Source of the DNA: Pseudomonas thivervalensis
GTDB lineage: Bacteria > Pseudomonadota > Gammaproteobacteria > Pseudomonadales > Pseudomonadaceae
DNA: 64,000 nt
Assembly (NCBI RefSeq): GCF_001269655.1
Contig: NZ_LHVE01000007.1
Location: 124,001-188,000 of the forward strand
Direction of reading: 5' to 3'
In this document: positions 51,870-60,587 of the stretch, in pieces
Numbering within the stretch: the stretch's first letter is position 1
Layout: each line of letters opens with the position of its first letter
The notes under the pieces: model-generated
Told to the model about the DNA's origin: nothing
Databases searched by the model: none
What the model saw: the letters and a program-made list of their open reading frames with translations, nothing else
Position numbers and translations under genes: made by a program

Positions 51870-53432
51870 ATGCGCATCAAAGTCCATTGCCAGAACCGCA
51901 TCGGCATCCTGCGAGACATCCTCAACCTGTTGGTGGAGTACGGCATCAACGTCGCCCGGGGGGAGGTCGGTGGTGAGCATGGCAACGCCATCTACCTGCA
52001 CTGCCCGAACCTGATCAACATCCAGTTCCAGGCGTTGCGTCCGAAATTCGAAGGCATCGCCGGGGTGTTTGGCGTCAAGCGCGTAGGATTGATGCCCAGC
52101 GAGCGTCGGCACATGGAACTCAACGCCTTGCTCGGCGCCCTGGAGTTTCCGGTGCTGTCCATCGACATGGGCGGCTCCATCGTCGCAGCCAACCGGGCGG
52201 CGGCGCAGTTGCTCGGGGTGCGGGTGGACGAGGTGCCGGGGATTCCCCTGTCTCGCTACGCCGAGGATTTCGACTTGCCGGAACTGGTGCGCGCCAACCA
52301 GTCGCGCATCAACGGCCTGCGGGTCAAGGTCAAGGGCGATGTGTTCCTGGCGGACATCGCGCCACTGCAATCGGAGCACGATGACAGCGAAGCCATGGCC
52401 GGGGCGGTTTTGACCCTGCATCGGGCCGACCGGGTGGGCGAACGGATCTACAACGTGCGCAAGCAGGAGTTGCGCGGCTTCGACAGCATTTTCCAGAGTT
52501 CGAAGGTGATGGCGGCGGTGGTCCGTGAGGCCCGGCGCATGGCACCGCTGGACGCGCCGCTATTGATAGAGGGCGAAACCGGCACCGGCAAGGAACTGCT
52601 GGCTCGCGCTTGTCACCTGGCGAGCCCGCGCGGGCAATCGCCCTTGATGGCACTCAACTGCGCCGGGCTGCCGGAGTCCATGGCTGAGACCGAGCTGTTC
52701 GGCTACGGGCCGGGGGCCTTCGAAGGCGCCCGGGCCGAAGGCAAGCTCGGCCTGCTGGAACTGACCGCCGGGGGAACGCTGTTCCTCGACGGGGTCGGGG
52801 AGATGAGCCCGCGTTTGCAAGTGAAATTGCTTCGCTTCCTGCAGGACGGTTGCTTCCGGCGTGTCGGCAGCGATGAAGAGGTGTATCTGGACGTCAGGGT
52901 GATTTGCGCCACCCAGGTCGACCTGTCCGAACTCTGCGCCCGAGGCGAATTCCGTCAGGATTTGTACCACCGCTTGAATGTGCTTTCCCTGCACATCCCA
53001 CCCCTGCGCGAATGCCTCGATGGCCTGGCGCCGCTGGTGGACCATTTCCTCGACCAGGCCAGCCGCCAGATCGGCTGTGCGCTGCCCAAGCTGGCCCCGG
53101 CGGCGATGGACCGCCTCAGTCACTACCACTGGCCGGGCAACGTCCGGCAGTTGGAAAACGTATTGTTTCAGGCGGTTTCCCTGTGCGACGGCGGGAAGGT
53201 GAAGGCCGAGCATATCCGTCTGCCGGATTACGGGGTGCGTCAGCCCCTTGGCGATTTTTCCCTGGACGGAGGGTTGGACGAGATCGTCGGGCGTTTCGAG
53301 AAAGCGGTGCTGGAGCGCTTGTACTCCGAACACCCGAGCAGCCGGCAACTGGGCAAGCGGCTGGGGGTTTCCCATACGACCATTGCCAATAAGTTGCGTG
53401 AGTATGAAGTGGGTAAAGAATCCGGCGCGTAA
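51870..53432 (+). CDS. phhR: TyrR-family regulator of aromatic amino acid metabolism
   Basis: A 520-residue regulator. An N-terminal ACT domain (MRIKVHCQNRIGILRDILNLLVEYGINVARGEV) is followed by a PAS domain (about residues 80-190), a sigma-54-activator AAA+ domain with Walker A GETGTGKE, and a C-terminal Fis-type helix-turn-helix (SSRQLGKRLGVSHTTIANKLREYEV). The GAFTGA loop that contacts sigma-54 reads GAFEGA, in line with action at sigma-70 promoters. It activates phhABC in response to phenylalanine and tyrosine. The start is family-based; the ribosome-binding site (CGGGCC) is weak. Confidence 0.9.
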   Translation: MRIKVHCQNRIGILRDILNLLVEYGINVARGEVGGEHGNAIYLHCPNLINIQFQALRPKFEGIAGVFGVKRVGLMPSERRHMELNALLGALEFPVLSIDMGGSIVAANRAAAQLLGVRVDEVPGIPLSRYAEDFDLPELVRANQSRINGLRVKVKGDVFLADIAPLQSEHDDSEAMAGAVLTLHRADRVGERIYNVRKQELRGFDSIFQSSKVMAAVVREARRMAPLDAPLLIEGETGTGKELLARACHLASPRGQSPLMALNCAGLPESMAETELFGYGPGAFEGARAEGKLGLLELTAGGTLFLDGVGEMSPRLQVKLLRFLQDGCFRRVGSDEEVYLDVRVICATQVDLSELCARGEFRQDLYHRLNVLSLHIPPLRECLDGLAPLVDHFLDQASRQIGCALPKLAPAAMDRLSHYHWPGNVRQLENVLFQAVSLCDGGKVKAEHIRLPDYGVRQPLGDFSLDGGLDEIVGRFEKAVLERLYSEHPSSRQLGKRLGVSHTTIANKLREYEVGKESGA

Positions 53433-53448
53433 AGAAAGATAGGCGTTT

Positions 53449-53559
53449 CGTGGCGAGGGAGCTTGCTCCCGCTCGATTGCGCAGCAATCGCCAAAAGTGT
53501 GGGGCCGCTACGCCCGAGGCGTCGGACCGGCCCAGCGGGAGCAAGCTCCCTCGCCACGG
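53449..53559. repeat. Outer-type REPIN
   Basis: GTGGCGAGGGAGCTTGCTCC arms in inverted orientation around a spacer with a CGATTGCGCAGCAATCG palindrome; no inner GTAGGAGCTG element. It lies 17 bp after the phhR stop. Confidence 0.85.
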
Positions 53560-53701
53560 GTCGTCTATTTGATCAGGTTAGGCGGACACTTGCCGTAAGC
53601 GGCACGACACCGCCGGTTTTTCGTCTTCGATACCTACCCATAATCCCTTCAGATCCCCCCAAGCCCTTTGTTTACCGGGCCCGTCCGCGCCAGAAAAAAG
53701 T

Positions 53702-53717
53702 TGGTCTGCAAATTGCT
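53702..53717 (+). promoter_or_regulatory. Sigma-54 promoter for flgFGHIJKL
   Basis: TGGTCT-N5-TTGCT matches the -24/-12 consensus TGGCAC-N5-TTGCW, with the GG and GC exactly ten bases apart. It would start transcription near 53728, about 45 bp before flgF. Pseudomonas rod and hook-junction operons are RpoN/FleR-dependent, which fits. Confidence 0.65.
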
Positions 53718-53773
53718 TAAGGCTGTGCAACACAGCAGTGGGCGGCAAACGTCCGGCATGCAGAGGAACGACA

Positions 53774-54511
53774 TTGGACAAGTACCTTTATGTGGCAATG
53801 ACCGGCGCCAGCCAGAACGCACTGGCGCAGCGGGCCCATGCCAACAACCTGGCGAACATCTCCACCAATGGCTTTCAGAAAGACCTGGAGCAGGCGCGCT
53901 CGATGCCGGTGTTCGGCGACAGCTTTCCGGCGCGGGCGTTTGCCATGTCCGAGCGGCCTGCCACGGACTTCACCCCGGGTGCGCTGGTGGAAACCGGTCG
54001 TGACCTGGACGTGGCGGTCAGCGGGCCGGGCTGGATGGCCGTGCAGAACCCTGACGGCGGCGAAAGTTACGTGCGCACCGGCAGCCTCAATGTTGACGCC
54101 CTGGGCGTGCTGCGGGCCGGCAACGGCATGCCGGTGATGGGCAACGGTGGTCCGATCGCCGTGCCGCCAGAGCAGAAAATCGAAATCGGCCAGGACGGCA
54201 CTATCAGCATCCGCGCCATGGGCGAAGGCCCGCGTGTAATGGCTGAAGTGGACCGCATCAAGCTGGTCAACCCGGACCTCAAGACCATGACCAAGGGCCT
54301 GGACGGCTCGATCCGGACCAAGGACGGTCAGCCTGCCCCCATCGACGGCAACGTGCAGTTGGTGTCGGGTTTCCAGGAGGCGAGCAACGTCAACGCCGTG
54401 GATGAAATGACTTCGGTGCTGGCCCTGGCCAAGCAGTTCGAGCTCCACGTCAAGATGATGAACACCGCCAAAGAAGGCGATGAAGCCATGGCTCGGGTCT
54501 TGCAGATCTAA
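53774..54511 (+). CDS. flgF: Flagellar proximal rod protein FlgF
   Basis: A 245-residue rod protein. DKYLYVAMTGASQNALAQRAHANNLANISTNGFQKDLEQAR is the conserved N-terminal rod helix and the C-terminal DEMTSVLALAKQFELHVKMMNTAKEGDEAMARVLQI pairs with it in the assembled rod. The start is a TTG at 53774 with AGAGGAAC upstream; the family regularly begins MDKYLYVAM at this point. It is first gene of a seven-gene co-directional operon. Confidence 0.93.
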   Translation: MDKYLYVAMTGASQNALAQRAHANNLANISTNGFQKDLEQARSMPVFGDSFPARAFAMSERPATDFTPGALVETGRDLDVAVSGPGWMAVQNPDGGESYVRTGSLNVDALGVLRAGNGMPVMGNGGPIAVPPEQKIEIGQDGTISIRAMGEGPRVMAEVDRIKLVNPDLKTMTKGLDGSIRTKDGQPAPIDGNVQLVSGFQEASNVNAVDEMTSVLALAKQFELHVKMMNTAKEGDEAMARVLQI

Positions 54512-54560
54512 CTATTAATTACAGCGCTGCGCCGAAAAACAGGCGTACGAGGAGAATCGA

Positions 54561-55346
54561 ATGCTTCCGGCTCTTTGGGTTGCCAAAACAGGTCTGTCCG
54601 CCCAGGACACCAACCTTTCTACTATTTCCAACAACCTGGCGAACGTCTCGACCACGGGCTTCAAACGTGATCGCGCCGAGTTCCAGGACCTGCTCTACCA
54701 GGTAAAACGCCAGCCAGGCGCCCAGTCGACCCAGGACAGCGAACTGCCGTCGGGCCTGCAAGTGGGTACCGGTGTGCGCATTGTCGGCACCCAGAAAAAC
54801 TTCAACGCCGGCAGCCTGCAAACCACCGAGCAGCCGCTGGACATGGCCATCGACGGTCGCGGTTTCTTCCAGATCCTGCAGCCGGACGGCACCACGTCCT
54901 ACACCCGTGACGGTACCTTCCACCTCGACTCCAACGGCCAGATCGTCAATGCCAGCGGTTTCGCCCTGGAACCGGCCATCGTCATTCCGAACGATGCCCA
55001 GACCTTCACCGTGGGCCGTGACGGCACCGTGTCCATCACCGTGGCGGGCAACCCGGCCGCCCAGGTGATCGGCAACCTGCAGACCGCCGACTTCATCAAC
55101 CCGGCCGGCCTGCAAGCGGTGGGCAACAACCTGTTCCTGGAAACCGCTGCCAGTGGCGCGCCGCAAGTCGGCACCCCGGGCCTGAACGGTTTCGGTACCA
55201 CGCTGCAGAACACCCTGGAAACCTCCAACGTGAGCACTGTCGAGGAGATGGTCAACATGATCACCACCCAGCGCGCCTACGAGATGAACTCCAAGGTGAT
55301 CTCCACTGCCGACCAGATGCTCTCGTTCGTCACGCAGAATCTGTAA
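54561..55346 (+). CDS. flgG: Flagellar distal rod protein FlgG
   Basis: A 261-residue protein, normal length. LPALWVAKTGLSAQDTNLSTISNNLANVSTTGFKRDRAEFQDLLYQ is the N-terminal rod signature, and EMVNMITTQRAYEMNSKVISTADQMLSFVTQNL the C-terminal helix. It polymerises into the distal rod that passes through the P and L rings. GAGGAGA lies before the ATG. It follows flgF by 49 bp. Confidence 0.95.
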   Translation: MLPALWVAKTGLSAQDTNLSTISNNLANVSTTGFKRDRAEFQDLLYQVKRQPGAQSTQDSELPSGLQVGTGVRIVGTQKNFNAGSLQTTEQPLDMAIDGRGFFQILQPDGTTSYTRDGTFHLDSNGQIVNASGFALEPAIVIPNDAQTFTVGRDGTVSITVAGNPAAQVIGNLQTADFINPAGLQAVGNNLFLETAASGAPQVGTPGLNGFGTTLQNTLETSNVSTVEEMVNMITTQRAYEMNSKVISTADQMLSFVTQNL

Positions 55347-55418
55347 TCACGTCGCAACGTCCGTCATCACGTAGACAGGGCGGCCCCAGGGTCGCCTGCA
55401 ACACCAAGAGGTAGGGTC

Positions 55419-56114
55419 ATGAAACGCTTCGTATCTGTTCTGGCACTGAGTGGGATCACCGCACTCGCGGGCTGTGTCGCGCCGACACCCAGGCCCAATG
55501 ACCCGTATTACGCTCCGGTGTTGCCGCGTACGCCGTTGCCGGCTGCCGCCAACAATGGCTCGATCTACCAGGCCGGCTTCGAGCAGAACCTGTACAGCGA
55601 CCGCAAGGCTTTCCGGGTCGGTGACATCATCACCATCACCCTGAACGAGCGGACCCAGGCCAGCAAGAACGCCAACTCGCAGATCGACAAGACCAGCGAG
55701 ACCAGCGTCGGCCTGACCTCGCTGTTCGGCTCCAGCCTGACCACCAACAACCCGATCGGTGGCGGCGACCTGAGCCTCAACGCCGGGTACAGCTCCGATC
55801 GGGCCACCAAGGGCGACAGCCAATCCGGCCAGAGCAACAGCCTGACCGGTTCGATCACTGTCACCGTCGCCGATGTGTTGCCCAACGGCATCATCGCCGT
55901 GCGCGGAGAAAAATGGCTGACCCTCAACACGGGCGATGAACTGGTGCGCATTGCCGGCATGGTCCGTGCTGATGACATTTCCACTGACAACACGGTTCCG
56001 TCCACCCGCGTGGCCGATGCGCGTATCACCTATTCGGGCACCGGCGCCTTTGCCGATGCGAGTCAACCGGGTTGGTTCGATCGCTTCTTCCTCAGCCCGA
56101 AGTTCCCTTTCTAG
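55419..56114 (+). CDS. flgH: Flagellar L-ring lipoprotein FlgH
   Basis: A 231-residue outer-membrane lipoprotein. The signal [19 protein letters not shown] has lipobox LAGC with Cys19. [31 protein letters not shown] and [38 protein letters not shown] are the conserved L-ring segments. AAGAGGTAGGG precedes the ATG. Its stop codon is part of the ribosome-binding site of flgI. Confidence 0.95.
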   Translation: MKRFVSVLALSGITALAGCVAPTPRPNDPYYAPVLPRTPLPAAANNGSIYQAGFEQNLYSDRKAFRVGDIITITLNERTQASKNANSQIDKTSETSVGLTSLFGSSLTTNNPIGGGDLSLNAGYSSDRATKGDSQSGQSNSLTGSITVTVADVLPNGIIAVRGEKWLTLNTGDELVRIAGMVRADDISTDNTVPSTRVADARITYSGTGAFADASQPGWFDRFFLSPKFPF

Positions 56115-56123
56115 GTGGCCCAG

Positions 56124-57230
56124 TTGAATCTTAAACAGCTGTTGATCGGTGCCCTGGTGATGTCGGCAGCCTTCGCCGCTCAAGCCGAGCGTCTGAAGGA
56201 CATCGCCAGCATTTCCGGCGTGCGTTCCAACCAGTTGATCGGCTACGGCCTGGTCGTGGGCCTGAACGGCACCGGTGACCAGACCACCCAGACCCCGTTC
56301 ACCCTGCAGACGTTCAACAACATGCTGTCGCAGTTCGGCATCAAGGTGCCGGCCGGCTCCGGCAACGTGCAGTTGAAGAACGTCGCGGCGGTGTCGATCA
56401 GTGCCGATCTGCCGGCGTTTGCCAAGCCGGGCCAACAGGTGGACATCACCGTTTCGTCTATCGGTAACTCCAAGAGCCTGCGTGGCGGCACCTTGTTGCT
56501 GACGCCGCTCAAGGGGATCGACGGCAACGTCTACGCCATTGCCCAGGGCAACCTGGTGGTGGGCGGTTTCGATGCCGAGGGTCGCGACGGTTCGAAGATC
56601 ACCGTCAACGTTCCGTCGGCCGGTCGCATCCCCGGTGGTGCGTCGGTGGAGCGTGCGGTGCCGAGCGGTTTCAACCAGGGTAACAGCCTGACCTTGAACC
56701 TCAACCGTTCCGACTTCACCACGGCCAAGCGCATCGTCGACAAGATCAACGACATGCTCGGCCCAGGCGTGGCCCAGGCCATCGACGGTGGTTCGATTCG
56801 CGTCACCGCGCCACTGGATCCGAGCCAGCGGGTCGACTACCTGTCGATCCTGGAAAACCTCGAAGTCGATCCGGGCCAGGCGGTGGCGAAAGTCATCATC
56901 AACTCGCGTACCGGCACCATCGTGATCGGCCAGAACGTCAAGGTTTCCCCAGCCGCCGTGACCCACGGCAGCCTGACCGTGACCATCACCGAAGACCCGA
57001 TCGTCAGCCAGCCGGGGCCATTGTCCAATGGCCAGACCGCCGTGGTCCCGCGTTCGCGGGTCAATGCCGAACAGGAAGCCAAGCCGATGTTCAAGTTCGG
57101 CCCGGGCACGACCCTGGATGAAATCGTCAGGGCAGTGAACCAGGTCGGCGCGGCGCCGGGCGACTTGATGGCCATCCTCGAAGCCTTGAAGCAGGCCGGC
57201 GCGTTGCAAGCCGACCTGATCGTGATTTAA
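56124..57230 (+). CDS. flgI: Flagellar P-ring protein FlgI
   Basis: About 368 residues, exported to the periplasm by a Sec signal ([16 protein letters not shown]) and assembled as the P ring around the rod. [32 protein letters not shown] is the invariant N-terminus of the mature protein. AGGTGG lies five bases before a TTG at 56124, which I take as start; a GTG at 56115 directly after the flgH stop is the alternative and would add three residues. Confidence 0.92.
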   Translation: MNLKQLLIGALVMSAAFAAQAERLKDIASISGVRSNQLIGYGLVVGLNGTGDQTTQTPFTLQTFNNMLSQFGIKVPAGSGNVQLKNVAAVSISADLPAFAKPGQQVDITVSSIGNSKSLRGGTLLLTPLKGIDGNVYAIAQGNLVVGGFDAEGRDGSKITVNVPSAGRIPGGASVERAVPSGFNQGNSLTLNLNRSDFTTAKRIVDKINDMLGPGVAQAIDGGSIRVTAPLDPSQRVDYLSILENLEVDPGQAVAKVIINSRTGTIVIGQNVKVSPAAVTHGSLTVTITEDPIVSQPGPLSNGQTAVVPRSRVNAEQEAKPMFKFGPGTTLDEIVRAVNQVGAAPGDLMAILEALKQAGALQADLIVI

Positions 57231-57241
57231 GGAAAACGGCC

Positions 57242-58549
57242 ATGGTGGATATGCGCAAAGGCGCCTTGATCAGCGGGGATTCGGGGTCCTACTCGGACCT
57301 GAACCGCCTCAACCAGCTCAAGGTCGGCGACAAGAACAGCGAAGGCAACCTGCGCAAAGTGGCGCAGGAATTCGAGTCGCTGTTCCTCGGCGAAATGCTC
57401 AAGTCCATGCGTTCGGCCACCGAGGCCTTGGGCAAGGACAACCCGATGAACACGCCGGAAGCCAAGCAATACCAGGAAATGTACGACCAGCAGTTGGCCG
57501 TTTCCATGTCCCGCGAAGGCGGTGGTATCGGCCTGGCCGATGTGCTGTTGCGCCAGATGTCGAAGAACAAGCCATTGGTGTCCGGCGAGGCGGCGACGTT
57601 GTCGGCTGCCAAGCAGCAAGAGGCGCAGGACAAAGTCAATCAGGCACCGGTGCCGACGCCTGTGGCGGCTGGGACCCTGCCCACCGATGGCCCGTTGTCG
57701 CGCACCAATGGCCAGCGTCCGTTGTGGGCTTCGCGGGCCGTGAGTGCGCCGCAAGGGGCTGAGGGCGTCCATCGCAACGACATGGAACTGCTCAACCAGC
57801 GTCGCTTGGCCCTGCCGCCGAAACTGGCTGACCGCCTGCTCGCCGGGCTGGTGCCTTCGGCAGCGGCCAATGCCGATGTCCCTGCGCAGAACCTGCTGCC
57901 GGATCGCGCCATCGCCGCCGTCAAGCCGGCCACCGGCGAACTGGCCAATGGCGACTGGCTGGCCGCGCTCAAGGCGTCCGAGCCCAAAGGTGACATGCAG
58001 GTCTATGGTCGCGCCGTGGCCCAGCCACCGCTGGCGCCGGCGCGCAAGGCCTTCCGCGATGCCGATGAATTCGTCAACGCCATGCTGCCAATGGCCAAGG
58101 AAGCCGCGGACCGCATCGGTGTCGACCCCCGTTACCTGGTGGCCCAGGCCGCCCTGGAAACCGGTTGGGGTAAATCGGTGATGCGCCAGCCTGATGGCAG
58201 CAGCAGCCACAACCTGTTCGGCATCAAGGCCAGCGCCAACTGGAAGGGCGATTCGGCGCGGGCGATCACCAGCGAATTTCGCAATGGCGAGATGGTCAAG
58301 GAGACGGCCGAGTTCCGTTCCTACGCCTCGTACCGCGACAGTTTCCATGACTTGGTCAATCTGCTGCAAAGCAACAGCCGCTATCAAGATGTGCTGAAGT
58401 CGGCCGATAAACCGGAACAGTTTGTACGCGAGTTGCAGAAGGCCGGTTACGCCACCGACCCGAACTACGCCAATAAGATTTCGAACATAGCCCGGCAGAT
58501 GACGAGTTACCAAAACTACGCGTCGGCTGGTGCCACCACGACTTTATAA
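57242..58549 (+). CDS. flgJ: Flagellar rod cap and peptidoglycan hydrolase FlgJ
   Basis: A 435-residue two-domain protein. The N-terminal rod-capping domain (KVAQEFESLFLGEMLKSMRSAT...YDQQLAVSMSREGGGIGLADVLLRQM) is joined by a long Pro/Ala-rich linker to a glucosaminidase domain (about residue 270 onward), where the catalytic Glu lies in AQAALETGWGKS and HNLFGIKA follows. The enzyme opens the peptidoglycan for the rod. It is longer than the enterobacterial protein (about 313 residues) because of the linker. Confidence 0.93.
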   Translation: MVDMRKGALISGDSGSYSDLNRLNQLKVGDKNSEGNLRKVAQEFESLFLGEMLKSMRSATEALGKDNPMNTPEAKQYQEMYDQQLAVSMSREGGGIGLADVLLRQMSKNKPLVSGEAATLSAAKQQEAQDKVNQAPVPTPVAAGTLPTDGPLSRTNGQRPLWASRAVSAPQGAEGVHRNDMELLNQRRLALPPKLADRLLAGLVPSAAANADVPAQNLLPDRAIAAVKPATGELANGDWLAALKASEPKGDMQVYGRAVAQPPLAPARKAFRDADEFVNAMLPMAKEAADRIGVDPRYLVAQAALETGWGKSVMRQPDGSSSHNLFGIKASANWKGDSARAITSEFRNGEMVKETAEFRSYASYRDSFHDLVNLLQSNSRYQDVLKSADKPEQFVRELQKAGYATDPNYANKISNIARQMTSYQNYASAGATTTL

Positions 58550-58559
58550 GGTCTGAACC

Positions 58560-60575
58560 ATGAGTTTGCTCAATATCGGGATGTCGGGTCTGTCCGCAAG
58601 CCAGTCCTCATTGATGACCACCGGTAACAACATTGCCAACGTCGATACCGCTGGTTACTCGCGTCAGCAGACCGTGCAAACCACCAAGGCATCGAACCAG
58701 TACGGCAACGTGTTCATCGGCTCCGGTACGACACTGGCGGACGTGCGCCGGGTGTACAGCAGCTACCTCGACGCGCAGCTACGAACCTCGACGTCGCTCG
58801 ACAACGACGCACAGATTTACCTGGGGCAGGCCACCCAGGTGGACAAGCTGCTGTCTGACAGCGGTACCGGCGTGACCAAGACGCTGCAGTCTTTCTTTGC
58901 ATCTTTGCAGACGCTGGCGGGCAACTCCAACGACACGGCTGCGCGCCAGGCGTTGCTGACCAATGCCCAGGGATTGAGCAACCGCTTCAACGCCATCTCC
59001 CAGCAGTTGACCCAACAGAGCACCTATATCAATGACCAGTTGGGCTCCATGGCCGAACAAGTCAATAAGCTGGCGAGCACTGTTGCGGCATACAACCAGA
59101 AAATCAGCGAGGCCTCGGGATCGGGTGCCGGTGGCATGCCCAATGATCTGTTGGACCAGCGCAATGAGGCCGTACGCCAATTGTCTGCGCTGGTGGGCGC
59201 GCAGGTAACCGAAACCGACGGCAGGATGGATATCTACCTGGGCAGCGGCCAGCCCCTGGTCATTGGTAATACTGCCAATACCCTGCAGGTGACGGTGGAC
59301 CAGAACGACCCGACCCGTTCCGCAATCATCATGAAGCGTGGCAGCTCGACGCTCGACATCACATCTGTGACGAGCGGCGGCCAGATAGGGGGCCTGTTGC
59401 GCTACCGCAATGAGGTGCTGACGCCGGCGGTCAACAGCCTGGGACGCATCGCCATGGTGGTTACCGATCAGGTCAACAGGCAGTTGGGCCAGGGCCTGGA
59501 TCAGAACGGTAACTTTGGCGCGTCATTGTTCAACGACATCAACAGTGCTGCCGCCATCAGCCAGCGCAGCATTGTCAACGCTAACAACAACCCGGCGTCC
59601 GGCAATCTGGACGTGACCATCAAGGACACCAGCAAGCTGGCGGCCAGCGATTATCAGGTCACGTTTACCAGTGCTACGGGCTACAGCGTACGTCGCTTGT
59701 CAGACAACACCGACATGGGCACTTTCACGCTGGGCGCGACACCTGCTCCGGTTATTGACGGCTTCAGCCTGAGCCTCAATGCCGGCCCGGTAAACGCGGG
59801 TGACAGTTTCAAGATTACCCCGACTCGCTCTTCCGCCGCTGACATGCAAGTCGTCATGACTGATGCCAAGACATTGGCCACCGCCGCGCCGCTGACGTCC
59901 ACCAAAGCCTCGGGCAACGATGGTACTGGCGCCATCGGTCAGCCGACCCTGAGCACGGTCCTGGATATCTACGATCCGGTCCAGCGCCTGGAGGTGCAGA
60001 CAGCGGTCAAGAATTCGATGCCGATTCGCCTGCTCATGACCAGTGCGACCGCCTATGAAGCCTTCGACGCCAAGGGCAACAGCATCGGCACTGGCAGCAT
60101 CGTACCTGGCCAGAACAACGACTTGAGCATTTCGGTGCCCTACATCGACGGCGGTGGTGCGCCCAAGACGTTCAGCGTAGCGATGACCCTCAGCGGCAGT
60201 CCCGCTGCGGATGACAGCTTCAATATCGCCTTGACGACGCCCAGCAGCACTGACAACCGCAATGCCCAGGCGTTGCTTGGCCTGCAAACCAAGGCTACGG
60301 TCGGCGCCAATGCCACCAGTCCGGGCGTGAGCTTCACCGATGCCTACGGTGCTCTCGTTTCATCGGTCGGTTCCCAGGCCAAGCAAGGCCAGCTCGACGC
60401 CACGGCTACCGGTACCATCCTGACCCAGGCGCGCAACTCCCGCGACTCGATGTCCGGTGTCGACCTTGATGAGGAGACCGGCAACCTGGTCAAGTACCAG
60501 CAGTACTACTCGGCTTCTTCGCAGATCATCAAGGCTGCGCAAGACACATTCAACACATTGATCAACGCCCTTTAA
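58560..60575 (+). CDS. flgK: Flagellar hook-associated protein FlgK (HAP1)
   Basis: A 671-residue hook-filament junction protein. SLLNIGMSGLSASQSSLMTTGNNIANVDTAGYSRQQTVQ is the conserved N-terminal D0 region; GVDLDEETGNLVKYQQYYSASSQIIKAAQDTFNTLINAL is the C-terminal partner helix. The central region is variable and Ala/Thr/Gly-rich, as in other pseudomonads. It starts 10 bp after flgJ. Confidence 0.95.
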   Translation: MSLLNIGMSGLSASQSSLMTTGNNIANVDTAGYSRQQTVQTTKASNQYGNVFIGSGTTLADVRRVYSSYLDAQLRTSTSLDNDAQIYLGQATQVDKLLSDSGTGVTKTLQSFFASLQTLAGNSNDTAARQALLTNAQGLSNRFNAISQQLTQQSTYINDQLGSMAEQVNKLASTVAAYNQKISEASGSGAGGMPNDLLDQRNEAVRQLSALVGAQVTETDGRMDIYLGSGQPLVIGNTANTLQVTVDQNDPTRSAIIMKRGSSTLDITSVTSGGQIGGLLRYRNEVLTPAVNSLGRIAMVVTDQVNRQLGQGLDQNGNFGASLFNDINSAAAISQRSIVNANNNPASGNLDVTIKDTSKLAASDYQVTFTSATGYSVRRLSDNTDMGTFTLGATPAPVIDGFSLSLNAGPVNAGDSFKITPTRSSAADMQVVMTDAKTLATAAPLTSTKASGNDGTGAIGQPTLSTVLDIYDPVQRLEVQTAVKNSMPIRLLMTSATAYEAFDAKGNSIGTGSIVPGQNNDLSISVPYIDGGGAPKTFSVAMTLSGSPAADDSFNIALTTPSSTDNRNAQALLGLQTKATVGANATSPGVSFTDAYGALVSSVGSQAKQGQLDATATGTILTQARNSRDSMSGVDLDEETGNLVKYQQYYSASSQIIKAAQDTFNTLINAL

Positions 60576-60587
60576 GGAGCCGTAAAC

